Source of the DNA: Christensenella sp. UBA1385
Lineage (GTDB): Bacteria > Bacillota > Clostridia > Christensenellales > Aristaeellaceae
Direction: 5' to 3'
Length of the DNA stretch: 64,000 nucleotides
Assembly: GCA_002305755.1 (NCBI GenBank)
Contig: DBQV01000040.1
Location: 1 to 64,000, forward strand
The translations under genes were made by a program, and so were the position numbers. Below are positions 16,111 to 24,601 of this stretch, in pieces. Below the pieces are notes generated by a model. It was not told where the DNA came from and searched no databases. It saw only the letters and a list, made by a program, of their open reading frames with translations. How positions within the stretch are numbered: the first letter of the stretch is position 1; each line of letters opens with the position of its first letter.

Positions 16111-17467
16111 ACTGAAATACCGCTTCCCGTATGATTTCGGATACCGTGGGGTGAGGAAAAATCACCTTCTGCACCTGCGCGGCGGTCATCCCCATCCCGA
16201 TAAAGGAGCCGAGCGCCACGATGAACTCACTGGAATAATTGGCCAGCGCCTGCCCGCCGAGGATCCGCCCCGCCGGGTCCGTCACCAGCTTCATGATGCC
16301 GCGCCCATCCTCATTCTCCGCCCGGTACCGCCCCGCGTAGTTCATCGGCAGCTTGACCAGCTTATAGTCGATCCCCTGCTTTTGAGCCTCCTGCTCGGTC
16401 AGCCCGACGGAGGAAAGCTCCGGATTGGTGTAGATCACCGAAGGGATGGCGTCATAGCGCATGCTGTCCTCGATGCCCAGCATATCGTTCACGGCCACCT
16501 CCGCCTCGCGGTAGGCGGTGTGCGCCAGCATCACCTTGCCGTTCACATCACCCGCCGCCCAGACCCCGGGCACATTGGTGCGCATCCTTTCATCCGTCGC
16601 CACGGCGCGCCCGGACAGCGCCACGCCGAGCGCTTCAAGGCCGATCCCCTCCGTGTTCGGCCGGCGGCCGATGGAGAGCAGCACCCTGTCGCAGGAAAGC
16701 GACTGCTTTTCGCCATCCTTTTCATAGGTGACGGTGCCGGGCTCAAGGCCCGTCACACGGGCGGACAGCTCGAAGCGAACGCCCTTTTTGACCAGCTCCG
16801 CCTGCAGCAGCGCCGCCAGTTCTCCGTCCGTCTCGCCTGCGATATGATCCAGCATCTCGATCACGCTTACCTGCGTGCCGATGGAGGAGAAATAGCTGGC
16901 CAGCTCCAGGCCGATCACGCCGCCGCCGATCACGCAAAGCCGCTCGGGCGCCGTCTGCAGATCGAGTATCTCGCGGTTGGTGAGCACAAAGCCGCTCTCA
17001 AGCCCTTCCCTGACGCCCGGGATCGGCACGATGGCCGCGGAAGAGCCGGTGGCGATCAGCAGACGCCTGCCGGAGAGCCTTTCCTCCCCTGCCGCCACAA
17101 GGAAGCCTTCCGTATCACGGCCAAGGATGCTGCCCCTGGCGCTGAACACATCCGCAGAGACCGCCTTCAGCTGGGATTTGACCCCGGCAGTCAGCAGCCG
17201 GACCACCTTGTTTTTGCGGCGCACCACGGCGGCGTGATCGATGCTGAGGCCCTCGGCCTTCACGCCGTACTTTTCGCCATGGCGCGCCCCGTCGTAGAGC
17301 TTGGCGGAATACAGCAGGGTCTTGGTGGGGATACAGCCCTCGTTCAGGCAGACGCCGCCCAGGCTCCTCTCCTCCACCACAGCGGTCTTCAGACCTGCAT
17401 GCCCGGCGCGCTCCGCGGCCAGATAGCCCGCGGGCCCGCCGCCCAATACGATCAGATCATAGCTCAT
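16103..17467 (-). CDS. lpd: Dihydrolipoyl dehydrogenase
   Basis: The E3 flavoprotein reoxidises dihydrolipoamide with NAD+. From ATG 17467 (GGAGG ribosome site) the product is 454 residues. FAD motif VLGGGPAGYLAAERAG, redox disulfide GGVCLNEGCIPTKTLL (CxxxxC, about 40-45), NAD motif GGGVIGLELASYF, and the C-terminal dimer-interface catalytic PHPTVSE are all intact. It lies 11 bp after the SCIFF maturase gene and overlaps lplA. E3 here could serve a pyruvate dehydrogenase, branched-chain or glycine-cleavage complex encoded elsewhere. Confidence 0.96.
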   Translation of the reverse strand: MSYDLIVLGGGPAGYLAAERAGHAGLKTAVVEERSLGGVCLNEGCIPTKTLLYSAKLYDGARHGEKYGVKAEGLSIDHAAVVRRKNKVVRLLTAGVKSQLKAVSADVFSARGSILGRDTEGFLVAAGEERLSGRRLLIATGSSAAIVPIPGVREGLESGFVLTNREILDLQTAPERLCVIGGGVIGLELASYFSSIGTQVSVIEMLDHIAGETDGELAALLQAELVKKGVRFELSARVTGLEPGTVTYEKDGEKQSLSCDRVLLSIGRRPNTEGIGLEALGVALSGRAVATDERMRTNVPGVWAAGDVNGKVMLAHTAYREAEVAVNDMLGIEDSMRYDAIPSVIYTNPELSSVGLTEQEAQKQGIDYKLVKLPMNYAGRYRAENEDGRGIMKLVTDPAGRILGGQALANYSSEFIVALGSFIGMGMTAAQVQKVIFPHPTVSEIIREAVFQCE

Positions 17468-17478
17468 GACTGTGCCTC

Positions 17479-18870
17479 CTATTGCTCGGATTCCTCCGTT
17501 TGTCCTTCCGCATCCGCGAGCGCCGCCTGCAGCATCAGCGCGCATTCAAGCCGCTTGCGGAACAGATCGCACCCGTAGGCGTACACGCCCCTGATATCGC
17601 CCGTCGCGTGGTAGGCGTTGGCGGCACAGCCGCCCGCGCAGTACAGCTTGGCCCAGCAGCCTTCGCAGTCCGGCCGGGAAGAGAGGCCGCAGCTCCCGAA
17701 GGCTTCGGAAAGATCCTGCCGCGTCACGCCTTCCCAGACGTTGCCCATCAGATAGTCCGGATCCCCCACAAACTGGTGGCAGGGATAGAGCTCGCCCGAC
17801 GGCGTCACGGCCAGGTATTCCGTTCCCGATCCGCAGCCGCCCAGCCGTTTGTGCAGGCAGGGGCCGTGTTCAAGATCGATCAGATAATGATAAAACTCAA
17901 AGCCCCTGCCCTGCTTCCTGCGCCGAAGCATCTCGCGGGCCAGCTCCTCATACTGCGCGTAAAGCTGGGGCAGATCCTCCTGCCGCAGGGCCTCGGGGTC
18001 GTCCGGCCCCGTCACGATGGGCTCCATGCTCAGCTGGGTAAAGCCCAGATCCGCCATATGGAGCACGTCGCTTAGAAAATCAAGGTTGTGCCGCGTATAG
18101 GTGCCACGGATGTAATAGTTTCTGTCGCCGCGCCGCCTGACAAACTCCCGGAACTTCGGCACCACCTTGTCGTAGCTGCCACGCCCCATCCTGTCCACCC
18201 GAAAGCGGTCGTGCACCTGTTTGCGCCCGTCGAGGCTGAGCACCACGTTGTGCATCTCCCGGTTGCAAAAATCGATCACCTCATCGTCCACCAGCATACC
18301 GTTGGTGGTGAGAGTAAAGCGGAAGTTTTTATGATGCTCCTTTTCAACGGAGCGTCCGTAGGCCACCAGCCGCTTCACCGTGTCCCAGTTAAGCAGCGGT
18401 TCGCCGCCAAAGAAATCCACCTCCAGGTTGCGCCGCCCGCCGGACATGCGCACCAGCAGATCCAGTGCGGCCTTGCCCGTTTCATAGGGCATCAGGGCGT
18501 TCTCGCCGTGGTAGTTGCCCTGAGCGGCAAAGCAATAGGAGCAGGTGAGGTTGCAGGTATGGGCCACGTTGAGGCACAGGGCCTTGAGCTCCTTAGGCTT
18601 TCTGCCCGCGGCGGCCGCCTGCTTCACCGCGCTGTCATCCGCGTAGAGCCTGCCCTCGCGGGCCAGCGTCTCGATATCCGAAAGGCAGTCCCGCACGGCC
18701 CGCTCATCTTCGTCAGGGTGGGCGGCCATGTAGGCGCGCAGAGCTTCCCCCGCGGTGCTGCCCTCGCGCAGACGGATCAGCTCCGCCGCCTGCTCATCCA
18801 CCACATGGACGGAGCCTGAGTAAACGTCAACGACCAGAGTATAACCGTTTTGTGTAAATGTATGAATCAT
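17479..18870 (-). CDS. SCIFF peptide maturase (radical SAM/SPASM)
   Basis: This radical-SAM enzyme forms thioether bonds in the SCIFF precursor encoded just upstream. ATG 18870 follows a perfect TAAGGAGTTT, giving 463 residues. An N-terminal ~90-residue PqqD-like recognition domain is followed by the 4Fe-4S site CNLTCSYC (CxxxCxxC, 106-113), FFGGEP (the SAM-binding GGE), and a SPASM domain whose cysteines are visible in CLHKRLGGCGSG, YPCHQF, CEGCWAKLYCAGGC and the later CDLF. Family knowledge (TIGR03974/CteB type) and the adjacent Cys-rich peptide make the call secure. lpd follows 11 bp downstream. Confidence 0.95.
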   Translation of the reverse strand: MIHTFTQNGYTLVVDVYSGSVHVVDEQAAELIRLREGSTAGEALRAYMAAHPDEDERAVRDCLSDIETLAREGRLYADDSAVKQAAAAGRKPKELKALCLNVAHTCNLTCSYCFAAQGNYHGENALMPYETGKAALDLLVRMSGGRRNLEVDFFGGEPLLNWDTVKRLVAYGRSVEKEHHKNFRFTLTTNGMLVDDEVIDFCNREMHNVVLSLDGRKQVHDRFRVDRMGRGSYDKVVPKFREFVRRRGDRNYYIRGTYTRHNLDFLSDVLHMADLGFTQLSMEPIVTGPDDPEALRQEDLPQLYAQYEELAREMLRRRKQGRGFEFYHYLIDLEHGPCLHKRLGGCGSGTEYLAVTPSGELYPCHQFVGDPDYLMGNVWEGVTRQDLSEAFGSCGLSSRPDCEGCWAKLYCAGGCAANAYHATGDIRGVYAYGCDLFRKRLECALMLQAALADAEGQTEESEQ

Positions 18871-18881
18871 AAACTCCTTAG

Positions 18882-18923
18882 AAAAGCAATGCCGTCCGTT
18901 ATGCATATAACAGACGGCATTGC
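18882..18923 (-). terminator. Hairpin between SCIFF peptide and maturase (attenuator-like)
   Basis: On the minus strand GCAATGCCGTC pairs perfectly over 11 bp with GACGGCATTGC across a 16-base loop and is followed by TTTTCT. It lies between the SCIFF stop and the maturase ribosome site, so it should end most transcripts after the precursor and let a minority read into the maturase. Confidence 0.8.
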
Positions 18924-18941
18924 TGTGCGTCGCAGCGCCGA

Positions 18942-19079
18942 TTACTTATCCTGCTGCTCGCAAGGCTGATTGGCAACGCCGCAAGAGGTCTTGCACGCGC
19001 TCTGGCAGGAGGTCTGGCACTCGCCGCAGCCGCCCTCGGCGCAATTGAGCTCCCGTGTTGCCAGGGTTTTGATCTTCAT
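18942..19079 (-). CDS. SCIFF ribosomal peptide precursor (six cysteines in forty-five)
   Basis: The 45-residue product starts MKIKTLATREL and has the diagnostic core GGCGECQTSCQSACKTSCGV with a later cysteine in NQPCE. These are the six cysteines of the family (C18, C21, C25, C29, C33, C40), and there is an extra one at C13. SCIFF peptides are near-universal in Clostridia and are cross-linked by the neighbouring radical-SAM maturase; the biological role is unknown. ATG 19079 has an AAAGGGGGG ribosome site. A consensus promoter lies 34 bp upstream. Confidence 0.96.
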   Translation of the reverse strand: MKIKTLATRELNCAEGGCGECQTSCQSACKTSCGVANQPCEQQDK

Positions 19080-19112
19080 GGTAAAGCCCCCCTTTATCAT
19101 CCATTCAGCGGT

Positions 19113-19141
19113 ATTCTAATGCCTGGACCCCTGTTCGTCAA
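19113..19141 (-). promoter_or_regulatory. Promoter of the SCIFF operon
   Basis: On the minus strand TTGACG (19141-19136), 17 bases, TAGAAT (19118-19113). One mismatch in each hexamer suggests strong constitutive expression. Confidence 0.8.
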
Positions 19142-19202
19142 TAGAAAGGTCTTTTGCGCGGGCCGCGGCGGAGTGATATACTGAAGGCACAGGCAGGTTC
19201 CT

Positions 19203-19646
19203 TCAGCGGCGTCTGGCCTTAAAAAAACGCAGCAGCAAAGCGCGTGCTTCGTCCTCCAGCACTCCGCCGATCACCTCCGGCCTGTTGGGGAACCTCTCGT
19301 CCATCGGCAGGGCGTAGAGGCTGCCGCAGCAGCCGTAGGCGCTGTCGAAAGCGCCGAAGACCACGCGGTCTATGCCCGCCATCACCAGCGCTCCGGCACA
19401 CATGGGGCAGGGCTCCAGCGTGACGTAAAGCGTGCATCCGCTCAGGCGCCTCACGCCAAGGCGCTTCGCGGCCTCCTGCATGGCCAGCAGCTCGGCATGA
19501 GCGAAGGGAGCGCCCTCAGCCTCCCGCCGGTTGCAGGCGGTGGCTATGGCCTTTTCTTCCCTGACCACCACGGCGCCGACCGGCACATCCCCGCCGGCTG
19601 AAGCGGCGATCTCCAGCGCCCTGCGCATCCAGAATTCGTGATCCAT
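19203..19646 (-). CDS. tadA: tRNA adenosine(34) deaminase
   Basis: TadA converts A34 of tRNA-Arg(ACG) to inosine. The 147-residue protein has the zinc deaminase motifs HAELLAM (HAE) and PCPMCAGAL (PCxxC), with DRVVFGAFDSAYGCCGSL characteristic of TadA rather than free-base deaminases. The length is standard. It is a single gene on the minus strand between the SCIFF promoter and a divergent nitroreductase. Confidence 0.93.
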   Translation of the reverse strand: MDHEFWMRRALEIAASAGGDVPVGAVVVREEKAIATACNRREAEGAPFAHAELLAMQEAAKRLGVRRLSGCTLYVTLEPCPMCAGALVMAGIDRVVFGAFDSAYGCCGSLYALPMDERFPNRPEVIGGVLEDEARALLLRFFKARRR

Positions 19647-19696
19647 CGGATTTCTCCTTCAGAAGATAATCACATCATAATCCACAGGAGGCGTTT

Positions 19697-20251
19697 ATGA
19701 CAAATCAGACCCTGCAGCTCATCGCATCACGCCGCAGCCACCGCAGCTACCTGCCTCAGCAGATCACCCAAGAACAGCTTGAGGCGCTCAAGACCGCCGC
19801 GCTGCAGTCCCCCTCCGCCATGGACAGACAGCCCTGGCACTTCAGCTTTGTACAGGACCGCGCGCTGCTTGATCACGTCACGCAGGCCGCCCGCAAGCGG
19901 GCCGAGCAGCTGGCTGAACAGGATCGCAGCCCGCGCTTTCTTTCGCCGGATTTCGATCTGTTCTATCATGCGCCCACCGTTGTTTTCCTCTCCACGCAGG
20001 GAGGGGGCTCGGCCATCGACTGCGGCATCGCCGCGCACTCGCTTGCCCTGGCGGCCGAATCGCTGGGCCTTGGCAGCGTGATCGTCGGTCTGGCGCGCCT
20101 GGCCTTTGAAAGCGAGGATCAGGTTGAGCTCGAGAAGGCGCTCAACTTCCCCGAGGGAAACAGGTTTGTCATCTCCATCGCCATCGGCATGCCCGATGAC
20201 GACAAGGCCCCGCACGAGCTGCATCCGGAAAAGATCAGCCAAATCGGCTGA
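19697..20251 (+). CDS. Nitroreductase family protein
   Basis: The 184-residue protein has the FMN-binding N-terminus SRRSHRSYLPQQITQEQLE and the SAMDRQPWHFSFV block, with IDCGIAAHSLALAAESLGLGSVIVG later, all typical of NfsA/NfsB-like flavoproteins. Substrate unknown. ATG 19697 is preceded by CACAGGAGGCG. It is divergent from tadA (50-bp gap) and may share the promoter region. Confidence 0.9.
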   Translation: MTNQTLQLIASRRSHRSYLPQQITQEQLEALKTAALQSPSAMDRQPWHFSFVQDRALLDHVTQAARKRAEQLAEQDRSPRFLSPDFDLFYHAPTVVFLSTQGGGSAIDCGIAAHSLALAAESLGLGSVIVGLARLAFESEDQVELEKALNFPEGNRFVISIAIGMPDDDKAPHELHPEKISQIG

Positions 20252-20284
20252 AGCCTTTTGTAAATTTTCCGTGCGTGATCGTGA

Positions 20285-20305
20285 CCGCGCAGACGGTCTG
20301 CGCGG
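20285..20305. promoter_or_regulatory. Perfect 10-bp palindrome, candidate operator
   Basis: CCGCGCAGAC and GTCTGCGCGG flank a single G. The site ends 6 bp before a TATACT -10 element (20312-20317), so a protein bound here would cover the -35 region of the surface-protein gene. No T-run follows, so it is unlikely to be a terminator of the nitroreductase gene. Confidence 0.55.
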
Positions 20306-20369
20306 ATATGGTATACTCTGCCTGTACGCGCCCGCGAGCGCACCAGCGAAACGAGCTTCGGAGGGAAAA

Positions 20370-23300
20370 ATGGCAAGAAAAAGCCGTCTTCTCATGACCG
20401 TCCTGCTGCTGACCGCACTGACGGCGGCCCTGCTGCCCGGCCTGGCTTCGCCCGCCGGCAGCGGTTTCATCACCGGCACGGTCTACTTTGACAGAAACCT
20501 GAACGGCCAACTGGATGCAGGCGAAAACACGCTCTCCGGCGTGGAACTGACCCTCGCCAGGGATGGCGCGGAGGTGGCCTCGCTCAGCACGAACGCTGAC
20601 GGCTCCTATTCCTTCAGCGGCCTGGCTGACGGCGAGTACACAGTGCAGGCGCGCCTGCCCGAGGATCACATCGCCGCCCCGCACCTGACGGGCGGCAACG
20701 AGCTGATCCCCTCCGGGGGCAGACGGGCGCAGACCGTGCCGCTGCAGATCTCGGGCGGCGCGAGCATCAATGCGGATCTTGGCGCGATGAGCCAGAAAAA
20801 CGGCAGCTATGTGCGCGCGGTCGCCTTTGGCGACAGCAACCTGAACGGCGGCCGTTTCAGCAGCGAGCCCCTGCTCAAGGGCACCGAGGTGTCGCTGCTG
20901 ATAGAGATCGATGGCGTGTATTACACGGTCGCCACCGAAAGCACGGATAAGGAAGGGCTGGCCACGCTGCCCCGCGTGGCCCCCGGTATCTACGTGCTGG
21001 AAGCCACCATGCCGGAGGGCTACGTAGTAGGCCCGCTTGGCAGTAAGCTGACCCAGTTTTACAACACCATCATCCCCACCGAGGGCAGAAGCGGGCGCTC
21101 CGCCCCATTTAAGCTGCCCGTCAGCGGCAGCCTGGGCCTTGGCATCGGCGGCGCGCTCACGGGCTCCGGCGTTGTGAGCGTTTGGAACGATACAAACTTC
21201 AACGGCCTGCAGGAGTCGGGCGAGCCCGGTGTCTCCGGCGTCAGCGTCACCCTGCAGCATCAAAGCATGAACGTGGAGCGCACAGCGGTCAGCGATGAAA
21301 GCGGGCGCGTATTCTTCCCCCTGCTGCAGCCGGGCGACTATACCATGACCGCGACGCTTGACGGCAGCCGGATGTTTACAGTGGGCGGCGGCGATTCCGT
21401 TTTCTCAAGCGACGACAGCCGCAGCGAAAGCCGCACCGTGCATGTGAGCGCGCAGACCGAGAACAGCTTCGGCCGCATCGGTGTCATCCGCAACACATCG
21501 CTCAGCCTGAAGGCCTTCCACGATAGCAATGTCAACGGCATGGCCGATCAGGATGAACCGGTCTTCGCGGGCGCGCGGCTGAGCGTGCTCAAGGGCGGCC
21601 TGCTTCTGAGCGAGATGCAGACCGACGCGCAGGGCATTGCGGCGCTGCCGCTTCTGCGCGCGGGCGAATATGAGCTGCAGCTCAGCCTGCCCGACGGCCA
21701 GATCTTCAGCGTATCGGGCGGCGAAGGCGGCAACAGTTTCTTTTCCGATACCGCAGCCTCGGAGCTGGCCATCCCCTTCACCGTGCTGCCGGGGCAGGAA
21801 AACACCGTATTCGCGGGCGTTACCCTGCCAGGTACCATCTCAGGCCGGCTGTTTGTGGATGTCAACAGCAACGGCGTGTGGGACGCGGGCGAGGACATGA
21901 TGCCCGGATTCACGGTGGAAGCCGTGAATGCGAGCGGGAAAGCGGTGGCGCAGACGGTGACGGACGCCGCGGGGGCCTATCTATCGCCCGCGTTGGTGCC
22001 CGGCAGCTATACGGTGCGCATCTATCTTCAGTCCCCCTACATTTTTTCCGGCGCGCCCGGCGCCGAGGCGGAGTACAGAAACAGCATCGTCAGCCAGACG
22101 CCGGAGTACGGCCAGACAGCCGAGCTTTCAGTGCAGCCCGGCCAGCAGGTGGAGCATGTGGACGGCGCGATCTTCCGCTCCGCCGTCATAGAAGGCGACG
22201 TGCTGCTGGGCGATGAGAGCGACGGCTTCTCAGGCACGCGGGGCGGCCTCCCCGGCCTGTTCGTCGAGCTGCTCAATGAAGACGGCGAAGCGGTCTCCGA
22301 TTACACGGTGGCCACGACGGATGAAAACGGCCACTACCTGCTCAAGGGCGCTCTGCCCGGACTCTATTCCCTGCGTTACACGCTGCCGGAGGGCGCTGCC
22401 TTCTCCCGCCCGCTGAGCGACGAAAAGAGCTTCATCAGCAGCCAGTTCAGCGTGGGCGCGGGCGACGCGCTCTCCGCCCAGCCCCTGTTCGTGGTCAGGA
22501 CGGGCAGCTATTCCGGACGCTCCTACATTGACAGCAACCTGAACGGGCGTTACGACAGCGGCGATCAGCCCCTGGGCGGCCTGAAGGTGACCATGGAAAG
22601 CGAAATCCCCGACAACACCAGGCAGGCTGTCACGGCAGAAGACGGCAGTTATACCATCGCGGCGCTGCGTCCCGGCCCCTTCAGCCTGAAAGTGAGCCTG
22701 GACGAAGGCCTGATCTTCTCCTACGACGGGCTCAGCCCCTTCGCCCCGACGACCTCCGGTGATTCCAACGCGGACGTCGTTATCTCCATGGGCGAGGCCA
22801 GCGCCGAGCACCAGATCGCGGCGTTGCCGCAGCACCGCCTGACCGGCCGCCTGTTCTATGACAACAATCTGGACGGCGCGAGCGCCGCGGAGGAGCCAGG
22901 CCTGGCGGGCCATGAGATCAGGCTGCGGCACGAGCTGAGCGGAGTCGAGTTCAAAGCCGTGACAGATGAAAGCGGCGCTTTCGAGGTCCCGGTCCTTTTC
23001 CCCGGCAGCTACAAAGCCAGCCTGCAGCTGGCGGAGGACCATATCCTTTTCTCCCCCGCCGCCCTGCAAAGCGGCACAGCATGGGAAACCGAGCTCAGCC
23101 TCTCCCTTGCGGAAGGCGAGACGGACCTGCCGCTGGCACTGGTGCAGTTTGGCATGATCGACGGCCATATTTACAACCTGGGCGGCACGCAGGAGAAACT
23201 CGCCGGTCTTTCAGTCCGTCTGCTGGATGACAAGGCTTCGCCGGTCGCGGAAGCCGTGACCGATTCGGAAGGCTACTTCCTCTTCGACAGGCTCTATCCC

Positions 23301-23930
23301 GGCACATACAGGCTGGAAGCCACGCTGCCGGATGGCTATCTCTTCGCCCGTGAGATCGACAGCCGCAGCGCGCGCTTCAGCCGCATCACAGCGGATGGCG
23401 GCGAGATCAACGGCCAGACGGGCCTTTCCGCAGCCTTCGAGCTTAAAATGGCCGAGCAGCTGCACGGGCAGGATATCGGCATGGGCGCGCCCGGACAGCT
23501 GGGCGACTACGCCTGGCTGGATCTGGACCGGGATGGTATGCAGGACGCAGGCGAGCCCGGCGTGCCGGACGTGGTCATCACGCTCTATCAATATGGCGAG
23601 GCGGTGGCCGTCGCTCACACCGATGGTTTCGGCCGCTATCTGATCACAAACCTCTATCCCGGCGTCTACACCATGACGGTCGGTATCCCTGAAGAGCTCG
23701 CGGCCACCGTTCAGCAGACGGAGTTTCCGCTCGTCGCCAGCATACTGCCGTCTTCCGAAGGGACCGAGCTCACGGTCGAACCGCTTGTGATCGAAGGCGG
23801 CGGACGCAACCTCAACGCCGACTTTGGCCTGGTGGAGCGGAAACAGGGCGTACACCCCGCGGCCATCGATCACCCCCCGCAGAAAAACTGGCTGCCCTAT
23901 GAGGACGTTCAGGTGCAGCCGGGCGGCTGA
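20370..23930 (+). CDS. Large secreted protein of SdrD-B-like repeats
   Basis: ATG 20370 follows TTCGGAGGG and gives 1186 residues. A basic N-terminus and hydrophobic run (KKSRLLMTVLLLTALTAALL region) form a signal peptide ending near ASPA. The rest is about ten ~110-residue modules of the SdrD-B/Cna-B prealbumin-like fold. Eight have a calcium-type loop of the pattern D-x-N-x-N-G-x-x-D-x-x-E (for example YFDRNLNGQLDAGE, WNDTNFNGLQESGE, AWLDLDRDGMQDAGE) and most close with LxPGxYxxxxxLP. There is no LPXTG, C-terminal membrane span or other anchor; the protein ends ...VQVQPGG. It is likely a secreted fibre-like adhesin or matrix protein. Isopeptide bonds cannot be judged. Single gene with its own terminator. 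Confidence 0.88.
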   Translation: MARKSRLLMTVLLLTALTAALLPGLASPAGSGFITGTVYFDRNLNGQLDAGENTLSGVELTLARDGAEVASLSTNADGSYSFSGLADGEYTVQARLPEDHIAAPHLTGGNELIPSGGRRAQTVPLQISGGASINADLGAMSQKNGSYVRAVAFGDSNLNGGRFSSEPLLKGTEVSLLIEIDGVYYTVATESTDKEGLATLPRVAPGIYVLEATMPEGYVVGPLGSKLTQFYNTIIPTEGRSGRSAPFKLPVSGSLGLGIGGALTGSGVVSVWNDTNFNGLQESGEPGVSGVSVTLQHQSMNVERTAVSDESGRVFFPLLQPGDYTMTATLDGSRMFTVGGGDSVFSSDDSRSESRTVHVSAQTENSFGRIGVIRNTSLSLKAFHDSNVNGMADQDEPVFAGARLSVLKGGLLLSEMQTDAQGIAALPLLRAGEYELQLSLPDGQIFSVSGGEGGNSFFSDTAASELAIPFTVLPGQENTVFAGVTLPGTISGRLFVDVNSNGVWDAGEDMMPGFTVEAVNASGKAVAQTVTDAAGAYLSPALVPGSYTVRIYLQSPYIFSGAPGAEAEYRNSIVSQTPEYGQTAELSVQPGQQVEHVDGAIFRSAVIEGDVLLGDESDGFSGTRGGLPGLFVELLNEDGEAVSDYTVATTDENGHYLLKGALPGLYSLRYTLPEGAAFSRPLSDEKSFISSQFSVGAGDALSAQPLFVVRTGSYSGRSYIDSNLNGRYDSGDQPLGGLKVTMESEIPDNTRQAVTAEDGSYTIAALRPGPFSLKVSLDEGLIFSYDGLSPFAPTTSGDSNADVVISMGEASAEHQIAALPQHRLTGRLFYDNNLDGASAAEEPGLAGHEIRLRHELSGVEFKAVTDESGAFEVPVLFPGSYKASLQLAEDHILFSPAALQSGTAWETELSLSLAEGETDLPLALVQFGMIDGHIYNLGGTQEKLAGLSVRLLDDKASPVAEAVTDSEGYFLFDRLYPGTYRLEATLPDGYLFAREIDSRSARFSRITADGGEINGQTGLSAAFELKMAEQLHGQDIGMGAPGQLGDYAWLDLDRDGMQDAGEPGVPDVVITLYQYGEAVAVAHTDGFGRYLITNLYPGVYTMTVGIPEELAATVQQTEFPLVASILPSSEGTELTVEPLVIEGGGRNLNADFGLVERKQGVHPAAIDHPPQKNWLPYEDVQVQPGG

Positions 23931-23971
23931 GCTCACCGGACATTATCTATAAGGTTATTTATAAGGTAAAT

Positions 23972-24022
23972 AAAAACCACTCACATATTGACGTGAAACA
24001 CGGCTGATGTGAGTGGTTTTTA
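23972..24022. terminator. Strong bidirectional terminator
   Basis: AAAAACCACTCACAT pairs with ATGTGAGTGGTTTTT across 21 bases. It serves the surface-protein gene (plus) and the RbsD/FucU gene (minus). Confidence 0.9.
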
Positions 24023-24057
24023 CTTTGGATGTTTTTCTAAATCAGCGGGCAGATCTG

Positions 24058-24468
24058 TCAGGCAACGCCGATCGTGAGCAGCAGATTGGCAAAGACGCGC
24101 TGTTCGCCCGTTGAGACGGCCAGCACGAGGGCCCCCTCCGCCATGCAGGCATCATAGAATTCGTAGCGGCCAAGCGGGCTTAGCTCCATGCCGCCCAGTT
24201 TCTCCCGAAACTCCTGAAAAATGGCGGGCTCTTCCCCGCTTTCGGGCACCATCACCTCTGCCTTCTCTGCGGCGGCAACGGACAGCAGTGCCTCCAGCAC
24301 ATCCGTCACGGTGGGGATACCGCGGCTCAGCCCCAGATAGATCTTTTCGGCCTTTCCCGTTTTTTCCGCCAGGGGATAGTTTCCATCGGCAATGAGCACC
24401 TTGCTGCCGTGGCCGCAGCGCGACAGGGCGGCGATGATCTGCGGGTGGATCAGTTTCGTGGTGAGCAT
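24058..24468 (-). CDS. RbsD/FucU family sugar mutarotase
   Basis: The 136-residue protein starts LTTKLIHPQIIAALSRCGHGSKVLIADGNYP, the RbsD/FucU signature with catalytic His (G-H-G) and Asp (ADGNYP). Members interconvert pyranose and furanose or alpha and beta anomers of ribose or fucose. The sequence is closer to FucU in length and in the QRVFANLLL ending, but the sugar cannot be fixed. No sugar operon adjoins; it is a lone minus-strand gene. A weak promoter-like TTGAGC-N18-TACGAT lies upstream. Confidence 0.88.
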   Translation of the reverse strand: MLTTKLIHPQIIAALSRCGHGSKVLIADGNYPLAEKTGKAEKIYLGLSRGIPTVTDVLEALLSVAAAEKAEVMVPESGEEPAIFQEFREKLGGMELSPLGRYEFYDACMAEGALVLAVSTGEQRVFANLLLTIGVA

Positions 24469-24546
24469 TTCTCATTTCCTCTCTTGTGTTATTTTCGCCT
24501 ATCGTAGCACAGAATGCACCGGGCGCTCAAGGCCGTCCGGGCATAT

Positions 24547-24590
24547 GCAAAGAGCAGCCCCCGCAGGTCCATAGCCGCGGAGGCTGCTCC
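24547..24590 (-). terminator. Terminator of yebC
   Basis: On the minus strand GAGCAGCC(TCCGC) pairs with (GCGGG)GGCTGCTC and ends CTCTTTGC. The T-run is short. Confidence 0.55.
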
Positions 24591-24601
24591 TCATAGGGGC
24601 C

